Assembly (NCBI GenBank): GCA_945900685.1
Contig: CAMDJS010000004.1
Location: forward strand, 1 to 39,400
Source of the DNA: Bordetella parapertussis
Lineage (GTDB): Bacteria; Pseudomonadota; Gammaproteobacteria; Burkholderiales; Burkholderiaceae_C
Reading direction: 5' to 3'
DNA length: 39,400 nucleotides
Below the pieces are notes generated by a model that was not told the DNA's origin, ran no database searches, and worked only from the letters and a program-made list of their open reading frames with translations. Made by a program: the position numbers and the translations under genes. Below are positions 33,125-39,400 of the stretch, piece after piece (position 1 is the stretch's first letter; each line of letters begins with the position of its first letter).

Positions 33125-34288
33125 TCAGTTGTCGCTGGAGGGGCGAGGATAAATAACCCGGTCTTCTTTAGGCGCGGCTCGTGGCGGCAAGGCTGGTGGC
33201 TGAGCGGCCGCCTTGGCTGCCTCGGCGGCAGCGGCTCTGGCTTCAGCGGCCAAACGCGCCTTGGCTTCCGCTGCTGCCCTGGCTTCCGCTGCCAGTCGTG
33301 CTTCTGTGGCTCTTAGTTCTGCGGCTTTAGCCTCTGCCGCCTTTGCTTCAGCAGCGGCTTTGGCCTCGGAAGCTTTCTTGTCGACAGGCTTGGCCGCCGG
33401 GGTAGGCTTAGGCATGACAAGCGGTTTGTCGAGAAGTTTTTCGCGCTCGCGCTCTTTGCTAGCCGCCTTCAAAGCTGCCGCAGTTGCAGCAGCATTCGCA
33501 GATTCAATGTCTTTTTTCAGCTTTTGAATTTCAGCAATCACTTCTTTCTGATTGTTGACCACAGGTGCTGCAACCGGTGCGGGCTTGTTCGACAGTGCTT
33601 GCACTTTGGTCTCTAAAGCCTGTATGCTTTTTTGCAAATCTTTGAGCTTGGCGTCTAAGTTTTTTTCGGATTGACCGTTGAGTTGACCTGCAATCTGGTC
33701 GGGAAATTTCACGATCAACTTATTCAAGTCTTCCATCTTCGCTTCGAATTTATCGTCAAGTTTGATTTGACGCTCTTCCATGCTGTCGAGCTTTTCTGTG
33801 GTGTCCCCTAAGCCACGGGTGGCGTCCCCAAAGGTGGCCAAAGTGGCATCAAGTTCAACCACACGTTTGCCCACCGCCAACGACAAACTGTCAAGCTGAC
33901 GAATGTTTTGTTGAAGCCGTGTGGAAATGGCAAAGAAAGTGCCCACCGCAATGATCAAGAAACTGAGCAACCCGACCAAGATGACGCGGGAATGCAATAT
34001 GTTTTTAGATGTCAGATCGCTGACGGTTTTCATCACGCCACGCATTTCATGGCTGATGTTTGCTGCGACTTCTGCTGAGCGCGTGGATACTTCAGCAGAG
34101 CTGAGAACCACACCGGTCAAATCTTCTATTTGACGCGCCACCTCTGAGCTGTCCAAAGACTTCGCCTCGAGTTCATCCAAACCGATAGCAAGTGCTTCGG
34201 TTGAAGCTTCTTCTTCCGTATGAACTGGCATATCTGGCAAGAAGTCGCCATCATCTGTGGCATCTGCTTGTTTCGAATCTTGCGCCAT
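33125..34288 (-). CDS. TolA-like coiled-coil inner-membrane protein of unknown function
   Basis: A 387-residue protein with an acidic cytoplasmic N-terminus (1-100), one membrane segment (about 101-121), a long coiled coil (about 125-290), and an Ala/Lys/Glu helix of TolA style (about 300-365, with units such as AEAKAAEAKAAE) ending in a Pro-rich, basic tail. I know no family for it. The N-terminal region may contact other cytoplasmic proteins, and the periplasmic rod could span towards the cell wall. It is the last gene of the leftward operon that begins with fliP and ends at a terminator. Its operon position suggests an envelope or flagellar placement role, but this is inference. The low-complexity Ala-rich region is reflected in GC-rich repeats in the DNA. 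Confidence 0.8.
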   Translation of the reverse strand: MAQDSKQADATDDGDFLPDMPVHTEEEASTEALAIGLDELEAKSLDSSEVARQIEDLTGVVLSSAEVSTRSAEVAANISHEMRGVMKTVSDLTSKNILHSRVILVGLLSFLIIAVGTFFAISTRLQQNIRQLDSLSLAVGKRVVELDATLATFGDATRGLGDTTEKLDSMEERQIKLDDKFEAKMEDLNKLIVKFPDQIAGQLNGQSEKNLDAKLKDLQKSIQALETKVQALSNKPAPVAAPVVNNQKEVIAEIQKLKKDIESANAAATAAALKAASKEREREKLLDKPLVMPKPTPAAKPVDKKASEAKAAAEAKAAEAKAAELRATEARLAAEARAAAEAKARLAAEARAAAAEAAKAAAQPPALPPRAAPKEDRVIYPRPSSDN

Positions 34289-34308
34289 GTTGAATATCCT
34301 CAGGAAGT

Positions 34309-34824
34309 CTATTTGGGTTTTTTGCGTTCCAGCGCATCCAATTGAACATGCACCTGTGCAATGTCATCGTTCAACTTTTGAATGCGTGGCTGGATTTGCT
34401 CTTTCCATTGATCGGAGGATGTCAGACCAACTTGAGCCAAGTGGATCAACACTGAGGGTTGCTGTGACAAGAGGGGTGTTGCGTTCTGCTCAGCAACTTC
34501 GGTATCAGTGACCGTGTCGGTGGGTAGCACCCTGATAGGTGCGGCCAATTCCGTGGTGATTGCAGGTTGTAAATCAGGGTCATGCAACTCAAGCGTGGGG
34601 GCCGCAGCCAAACTGGCAGGGTCAGACAAACCATAACTACTGTGGTTCGAATTTAAGTGGGGTGCTGGCAAATGCGCGCTCATGAAGTCTGTCACTGCGT
34701 AGTCAAGTGTTGCATGGTGCGGCGCAGATGCATCTGCCGGACCTGGGTCTTGCGAATTCACGGCTTGGTCTACTAACTGTCCATCTGGCAACGGATCATC
34801 TGTGATGACAGGGTTCTGATTCAT
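34309..34824 (-). CDS. Hypothetical protein, disordered with a C-terminal coiled coil
   Basis: A 171-residue acidic, Pro/Asp/Ser-rich protein, probably disordered for the first 115 residues. A predicted helical or coiled tail lies at about 120-171 (SDQWKEQIQPRIQKLNDD... and LDALERKK). It has no signal peptide, membrane segment or recognisable domain. It sits 20 bases before the TolA-like gene and 59 bases after the SPOR-protein gene, so it is co-transcribed with them. The frame is intact and the ends fit the operon, which supports it being real. No function can be suggested beyond a scaffold or adaptor. Confidence 0.68.
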   Translation of the reverse strand: MNQNPVITDDPLPDGQLVDQAVNSQDPGPADASAPHHATLDYAVTDFMSAHLPAPHLNSNHSSYGLSDPASLAAAPTLELHDPDLQPAITTELAAPIRVLPTDTVTDTEVAEQNATPLLSQQPSVLIHLAQVGLTSSDQWKEQIQPRIQKLNDDIAQVHVQLDALERKKPK

Positions 34825-34883
34825 GAGCTACTCCGTATTAACACATCGACTCCGAACTGAAAATCTTGAAAATTCACTCTAAC

Positions 34884-36422
34884 TTAATCCTGAAACTGTG
34901 CTTTGATCGATTTAGCGGAACGCACCCAAGCCTTGGCCAGCGGCGGGTTTTGCTTCATCAATGCTTGCGCTTGCTCACGGTCGTTGTAGGGACCCGTGAT
35001 CAAAATGTAATAAGGCTTGCTGCCTTTTCGCTGGGTGAACAACACTTGCCCGGATTGGTAGCCCAGAGAGGTGGCCTGAAAATTCCGCGCCTCTGCCAAG
35101 CTCTCGAAGGCGCCGTGCTGCATGACCCAGACATTGGGATCCAATCCCTCCACCCAGGCGGAGCTGTCAGCTTGGCTTGATTTATCTGCGGCTTTTGACG
35201 GCTCTTTTACCGATTTGGAGGGTTCCGTTTTTGGCTTAACCCGCTCTTTTTCAGGTTTGGTCACTGGCGTTTTAGGCGGTTCTGGCAGCGGCGTTACAGG
35301 TTCAGCCTGGGCTTTGGTGTCTGTTGCCGTAGGTGCAGGAGTTGGGGCAGGAGTTAGGGCAGGAGTTGGGGCAGGAGTTGGGGCAGACTCTGGCGTAGCG
35401 GGCACCAATTCCTCATTACCAGGACTCAAAGCTTCCGTAGGCTTGACAGCTGAAGTGTTGCTAGAAGACATAGAGACTGTGGGCGGCGGTGGAGGCGGTG
35501 GCACGGGGGCAACGGCATCTGTGGTGGTCGCAGGTTTTGAGCCGGCCAGGTAGGCTCGCATGCCCTGCAATTCTTCTAGAACTCGCTCTTGGTAGATATA
35601 AGCAGACACACCTAAGGTCAACAACAACGCCAATAAAAGCACCATGGCAATCTTGCCGCCTGGAGGTTTTGTGGTGTCTTGAGACTCCCAGGATTTGGCC
35701 AACTCTTCGCCTGAGAGGGTGTCAGTTGGCGGGATGGGTTCACCCATGACGGGATCCTGACTCATCGTTTGCAAGGATGAATCAGAGGGCTTGTTGTCAG
35801 ATAAATCAAGCGGCGGCGGCGGCACCGCGGGAAGGCTCATGCCTGCGTCTGGCGACTTCTCCAGAGGCGCTGTTTTTTTGTCCGCCAATACCTGCTTGGC
35901 GCCGGGCCAGTCACCCAAAGTTTCTACGCGCGGAGGTTTGGCTGTCGCCGGGGCTTGAGACTCGAGTACCCACTGGAGCAAATTTTTACCGAATGCGGAT
36001 AGCTTTTTGTCGTAGGCGGTGTGGCTGTTGACTAACAAAATCACGTTGATATTGCTGGCAGGAAATCCGTTGACCAATCGAGCGAGCAACTGCAATTCAA
36101 AATCCTGAATGCCGTGGGTATCAGGAAAAATCATATAGCGCTTGGGCGCCGTCTTGTTAGATTTGTCCAAGGCCTGATCCAGCGTCAAGCTAGAGAGAAT
36201 TTCATTGAATCTGTCCACCAAACGTTCAGAGTCCGCAGAGGTCCACAGTTCTACATTCGGTTCGCCTTGTTCACGCAGGTGCTGAAAAATTCTGCGCCCG
36301 TAGTGCGCCAGCGCCAATTCATCATCGCCCAATATGGCCAAGTTCAAACGGCCTTCGCGCAGAGACTTGAGCAAAATCTCAAATCGCAACTTATCTGCAG
36401 GGCTTTGGTAGAAATCTGTCAT
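34884..36422 (-). CDS. DamX-like SPOR-domain protein with degenerate ATPase-like N-terminus
   Basis: A 512-residue inner-membrane protein. Residues about 24-155 resemble the ExeA/DamX AAA-type fold: a hydrophobic strand LNLAILG at the P-loop position is followed by DDELALAHYG instead of a Walker A, so nucleotide binding is probably lost. A Pro-rich linker precedes the membrane segment (about 258-276). A long Pro/Thr/Ala periplasmic linker includes a Pro run and APTP repeats. The C-terminal SPOR domain (about 430-505) binds denuded peptidoglycan. DamX acts in cell division. Here the gene is 24 bases after flhB in a flagellar operon, so a role at the septum or at the flagellar base in the wall is possible. 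Confidence 0.83.
   Translation of the reverse strand: MTDFYQSPADKLRFEILLKSLREGRLNLAILGDDELALAHYGRRIFQHLREQGEPNVELWTSADSERLVDRFNEILSSLTLDQALDKSNKTAPKRYMIFPDTHGIQDFELQLLARLVNGFPASNINVILLVNSHTAYDKKLSAFGKNLLQWVLESQAPATAKPPRVETLGDWPGAKQVLADKKTAPLEKSPDAGMSLPAVPPPPLDLSDNKPSDSSLQTMSQDPVMGEPIPPTDTLSGEELAKSWESQDTTKPPGGKIAMVLLLALLLTLGVSAYIYQERVLEELQGMRAYLAGSKPATTTDAVAPVPPPPPPPTVSMSSSNTSAVKPTEALSPGNEELVPATPESAPTPAPTPALTPAPTPAPTATDTKAQAEPVTPLPEPPKTPVTKPEKERVKPKTEPSKSVKEPSKAADKSSQADSSAWVEGLDPNVWVMQHGAFESLAEARNFQATSLGYQSGQVLFTQRKGSKPYYILITGPYNDREQAQALMKQNPPLAKAWVRSAKSIKAQFQD
35329..35388 (-). repeat. Five 12-bp tandem repeats in the SPOR-protein gene
   Basis: Plus-strand units of the form GTTGGGGCAGGA repeat five times with minor changes, starting at 35329, 35341, 35353, 35365 and 35377. 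They encode the APTP-type tetrapeptides of the periplasmic linker. The units are in frame, so copy-number changes would alter linker length without breaking the protein. Confidence 0.85.
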
Positions 36423-36446
36423 GGCGGGTTAAATATCATCGGATCG

Positions 36447-37589
36447 TCACTGAAAGAGAAAACCATTTTCGTCATATTTCATATTGTCGGGAATACGCAA
36501 CGTAGGTTTCATCATGCGCTCATTGTCTGCATAACTTTGGTTCAAGCTAAACACATAAGCAATCACCTGAGCCACCGCATGATAAAGCCCTTCGTGAATC
36601 GGATGATCCAGCTTAGTCGTGAAATACAAGGCTCTTGCCAACTCAGGTGCTTCAAAAAGATAGACGCCGACTTTCTTTGCTTCTTCACGTATGCGTTGAG
36701 CCAATTCATCCGTGCCCTTGGCAATCAACGTGGGCGCGCCATCTGAATTTGGGTCGTAGCTGAGTGCCACCGCGAAATGCTGAGGATTGGTGATGACAAC
36801 GTCCGCGTCCTTGACCTTTTCCATCATGCGGCCATTGGCCATTTCACGCTGACGTCTGCGAATCGTGGCTTTGACCTCCGGACGGCCTTCGGAGTTTTTC
36901 ATTTCGTCTTTGATTTCTTGGCGCGTCATCTTCAGCCGTTTGTTGGTTTGATATTGCTGCAATGGAACATCCGCAAGTGCGATGACAATCAGACCCATGC
37001 TCATCCAAAAACAGGCATCCAAAATCATATTGCCGGCGTGATGTATGGCGGTGCCAAGGTCCAATCGATTGATAGTGACTAAATCATCAATGTTGTTCGT
37101 CACTGATATCCACAAAATCAAGCTGATCAAAAAGAATTTGACCAAGGCTTTGCCTAGATCAATCAAAGCCTTGAGTCCAAATATTCTGGACAAACCGGCC
37201 AAAGGATCGAGTTTGCTGAACTTGGGTGCAATCATTCCGATAGAGAAAACGAGTCCGCCGCTCAGCACAGTGGAGATCACTGCAACCACCGCGAGTAAAA
37301 ACATTACTGGCAAGATCAAAATATAGGCATCCACCACGGATTGAAAGAATATGCCGGGCAGTAACTCTGCCTTGTCCATGATTTTGCGATCGAATTGCAG
37401 TTGAGAAGAAAACAAATTCCCCATACGATGGAAGATGTAGTTACCGGCCAGACTGAAAAACAATGTAGCTGTGATCAGCACGGCCGCTGTCGGCAGCTCA
37501 ACCGAGCGAGCTAACTGGCCTTCCTCACGCGCTTTACTTAGCCGCTGCGCCGTTGGTTCTTCGGTCCGTTCTGATGAGTCATCAGCCAT
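36447..37589 (-). CDS. flhB: Flagellar export switch protein FlhB
   Basis: A 380-residue component of the flagellar type III export gate that switches substrate class from rod/hook to filament. The N-terminus ERTEEPTAQRLSKAREEGQ is canonical. Four membrane segments lie between about 33 and 210, and the cytoplasmic domain holds the self-cleavage site. That site reads N268-P269-Q270-H271, not the usual NPTH; the Asn-Pro scissile bond and His are kept. The gene starts 3 bases downstream of fliR's stop region on the same strand and leads into the SPOR-protein gene. Function is otherwise expected to be normal. Confidence 0.96.
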   Translation of the reverse strand: MADDSSERTEEPTAQRLSKAREEGQLARSVELPTAAVLITATLFFSLAGNYIFHRMGNLFSSQLQFDRKIMDKAELLPGIFFQSVVDAYILILPVMFLLAVVAVISTVLSGGLVFSIGMIAPKFSKLDPLAGLSRIFGLKALIDLGKALVKFFLISLILWISVTNNIDDLVTINRLDLGTAIHHAGNMILDACFWMSMGLIVIALADVPLQQYQTNKRLKMTRQEIKDEMKNSEGRPEVKATIRRRQREMANGRMMEKVKDADVVITNPQHFAVALSYDPNSDGAPTLIAKGTDELAQRIREEAKKVGVYLFEAPELARALYFTTKLDHPIHEGLYHAVAQVIAYVFSLNQSYADNERMMKPTLRIPDNMKYDENGFLFQ

Positions 37590-37592
37590 GAC

Positions 37593-38363
37593 TTATCCTC
37601 CCAGCAGCATGCCACGCATCTGCCCGAATGTTTGAACCCACCACCAACTCATGCGGTTGATCATGCTGGGAATTGACAGCCAAACAACCACGAAGCCCGA
37701 GAGCAATATCGCAGGCAAGCCGACAGAAAAAATATTCAAACTAGGTGCTGACCGGGTGATGAAGCCAACGCCAATGTTGACGAACAACAAGGTGATCACC
37801 ACAGGCAAAGAAATCAGCAAACCAGCGACAAACATCATGGCGCCCCATGCCGTCATCTTGCCCAACAAATCAGGCGTCATCAATGATTTGCCGATAGGAA
37901 ACAAAGTGAAGGACTCCAGCAACAACCCAAACACGATCAAGTGCCCGCCAATAGATAAAAAAACCAGCGTGCCCAAAATATTGAAAAACGCAGAAACCAC
38001 AGGCACACTGCCCATGGTTGGATCCACCATCGTGGCCATGGACAAGCCCATGGACCCAGATACCGCCTGGCCTGCCAGAACAATGGCTGCAGTGGCCAGT
38101 TGCATGATCATGGCCAAGGCAAAGCCAATAAACAATTGATTGAAAATTTCTTTCAGTCCTTCTGCCGTCACCGGATCAATCCGAGGCACTTCGAGTTGCA
38201 TAGACAAGAAAATAGTCAGCACCATGCCAATGGCAACCCGTATCCGCAAATTGACAGCGCGGATAGAAAAAATAGAAGAGAAGGCTAAAAATGCAGAGAT
38301 ACGCAGCATAGGCCACAACAAGGCGTAAAACCTGTCGAGCAAGTTGAGCATTTCTATGTTCAT
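37593..38363 (-). CDS. fliR: Flagellar export gate protein FliR
   Basis: A 256-residue polytopic export-gate component that nests with FliP and FliQ. I start it at 38363, five bases after the fliQ stop, giving the typical family length; a longer frame to 38597 overlaps fliQ and adds an unlikely leader. A second ATG at 38351 is also possible. Recognisable features are the RISAFLAF opening, GLSMATMVDP and the hydrophobic C-terminal half. It is followed by flhB after 3 bases. Confidence 0.94.
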   Translation of the reverse strand: MNIEMLNLLDRFYALLWPMLRISAFLAFSSIFSIRAVNLRIRVAIGMVLTIFLSMQLEVPRIDPVTAEGLKEIFNQLFIGFALAMIMQLATAAIVLAGQAVSGSMGLSMATMVDPTMGSVPVVSAFFNILGTLVFLSIGGHLIVFGLLLESFTLFPIGKSLMTPDLLGKMTAWGAMMFVAGLLISLPVVITLLFVNIGVGFITRSAPSLNIFSVGLPAILLSGFVVVWLSIPSMINRMSWWWVQTFGQMRGMLLGG

Positions 38364-38368
38364 GGTTT

Positions 38369-38638
38369 TCAGCCGAACAAGCCTGGAATACGTCCATACA
38401 ACACCTTGGTGTAATCCATCAAGGTGTTGATCATCCACCCGCCAAACACTGCAGCTGTCAAGCCAATTGCAAGCAACTTGGGAATAAAACTCAGGGTTTG
38501 TTCGTTGATAGAAGTAGCTGCTTGAAACACACCTACCACCAGTCCCACCAGCAAACCAACGGCGAGCATGGGCGCTGACACCAGCATCGTCATCCATAAG
38601 GCTTGGCGCCCCAGATCTACCACCATCGATGTATCCAT
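38369..38638 (-). CDS. fliQ: Flagellar export gate protein FliQ
   Basis: An 89-residue protein with two membrane helices, exactly the expected FliQ size. The motif SINEQTLSFIPK in the cytoplasmic loop (about 42-53) is diagnostic. Four FliQ copies join FliP and FliR in the gate. The gene lies 9 bases after fliP and 5 bases before fliR. Confidence 0.96.
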   Translation of the reverse strand: MDTSMVVDLGRQALWMTMLVSAPMLAVGLLVGLVVGVFQAATSINEQTLSFIPKLLAIGLTAAVFGGWMINTLMDYTKVLYGRIPGLFG

Positions 38639-38647
38639 CTCAGTACC

Positions 38648-39397
38648 TCACTTGAAAATAAAACTCGAAGCAAGAGAGCCCATCAGCAAGGTCCACCCGT
38701 CGACAAGCACAAAAAGCATCAACTTGAACGGCATGGAAATGATCATGGGTGACAACATCATCATGCCCATGGACATTAAAACACTGGCAACAATCAAGTC
38801 AATCACTACAAAAGGTATGTAAATCATGAAGCCGATCATGAAGGCACTTTTCAACTCCGAAGTTAAAAATGCAGGCACCAAGGTAGTGAAAGGGACTTCG
38901 GCGGCACTGGCAACTTCTTTGCGCTGAGCAATTTGCATGAACATGGCGATGTCATCTTCTCTGGTCTGCAAGGTCAAGAATTGACGCACAGGCACCTCTG
39001 CTTTGGCCAGAGCTTTCTCAAAAGGCAAGGTGCCATTCATGTAGGGCGCGATGGCATTGGCATAGACGTCGTCAAATACCGGCGTCATGATGAAAAAAGT
39101 GAGAAAAAGCGCCAAACCCACCAACACCGTGTTGGGGGGCGTCTGACCGGTTCCCAAGGCTTGGCGAAGAATGGACAAGACAATGATGATCCGAACGAAT
39201 GAAGTCATCATCAACAGCAATGAGGGCAGCAAGGTCAGGACTGTCATCAAGCCCAGCAGCTGCAAGGTCAAGCTGTATTGCTGACCGCCTTTGCCTGAGT
39301 TGACAGTCACCATGGGCAGGCCTTGAGCCAACGCCATGTCCGGCAACCAAAGCATGCAAAGTGCAATCAAAGGCAATATGAACTCTTTAATTTTCAT
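38648..39397 (-). CDS. fliP: Flagellar export gate protein FliP
   Basis: A 249-residue export-gate protein. The signal peptide (to about residue 25, ALAQ) is followed by LLGLMTVLTLLPSLLLMMTSF and the family motifs RQALGTGQTPPN and FLTFFIMTPV. The C-terminal MGMMMLSP region is typical. The whole coding sequence is inside the window; only three bases precede the ATG, so its own promoter and any fliO or fliN gene lie beyond the edge. It heads the visible fliPQR-flhB series, read leftward. Confidence 0.96.
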   Translation of the reverse strand: MKIKEFILPLIALCMLWLPDMALAQGLPMVTVNSGKGGQQYSLTLQLLGLMTVLTLLPSLLLMMTSFVRIIIVLSILRQALGTGQTPPNTVLVGLALFLTFFIMTPVFDDVYANAIAPYMNGTLPFEKALAKAEVPVRQFLTLQTREDDIAMFMQIAQRKEVASAAEVPFTTLVPAFLTSELKSAFMIGFMIYIPFVVIDLIVASVLMSMGMMMLSPMIISMPFKLMLFVLVDGWTLLMGSLASSFIFK

Positions 39398-39400
39398 CGT

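Noticed and set aside
33213..33527. Ala/Ser-rich open frame on the plus strand opposite the TolA-like gene
   Set aside because: A by-product of the Ala-rich low-complexity coding repeats on the minus strand.

Overview
The window looks like a chromosomal segment from a flagellated betaproteobacterium. Burkholderiales is likely, and Comamonadaceae or a relative is my best guess. This rests on the serS-ispH-fkpB-radC neighbourhood, the protein styles and the moderate base composition. No phage, transposase, integrase or CRISPR is visible. Coding is dense on both strands, and no gene-free stretch exceeds about 280 bases.

Region 1 (about 1-11.9 kb) is a periplasmic alcohol/aldehyde oxidation locus. 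It holds a PQQ alcohol dehydrogenase with the Asp-x-Asp signature of lanthanide-dependent enzymes, followed by a single protein that fuses a MxaJ/XoxJ-like binding domain to a c-type cytochrome. Next come a two-subunit molybdenum/[2Fe-2S] dehydrogenase (IorAB type), a TonB-dependent receptor, a NarL/MoxXY-type two-component system and a glyoxalase-II-like hydrolase. Inferred scheme: the receptor imports a cofactor or metal, the quinoprotein makes an aldehyde, the Mo enzyme oxidises it further, and the fused cytochrome takes the electrons.

Region 2 (about 11.9-21.6 kb) is read as a phosphate-starvation membrane-lipid remodelling locus. It holds a PlcP/LpxH-like metallophosphoesterase, an LplT-like transporter, phosphatidylserine decarboxylase, a membrane-anchored class III aminotransferase, an Mpo1/DUF962-like membrane protein, an Agt/MgtA-like glycosyltransferase, polyphosphate kinase 2, UDP-glucose dehydrogenase and a SixA-like phosphatase. 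Its promoters carry Pho-box-like half-sites (GTCAT or TTCAT) at exact 11-bp spacing, found by eye at five places. This is the best-supported undescribed regulon-like unit in the window.

Region 3 (about 21.6-29.7 kb) is mostly housekeeping: a small membrane protein, tRNA-Ser(CGA), a lipoprotein, serS, ispH, fkpB, radC, an Smr-domain protein, a large FtsX-type permease and hslR.

Region 4 (about 29.8-39.4 kb) has two convergent operons. The rightward one encodes an orphan ParA-like ATPase, a coiled-coil protein and an FMN glutamate-synthase-like membrane protein; a perfect palindrome covers the -35 box of its promoter. The leftward one runs fliP-fliQ-fliR-flhB into three uncharacterised genes: a SPOR protein with a degenerate ATPase-like domain, a disordered protein and a TolA-like coiled-coil membrane protein. 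The two operons meet at a terminator hairpin near 33.1 kb.
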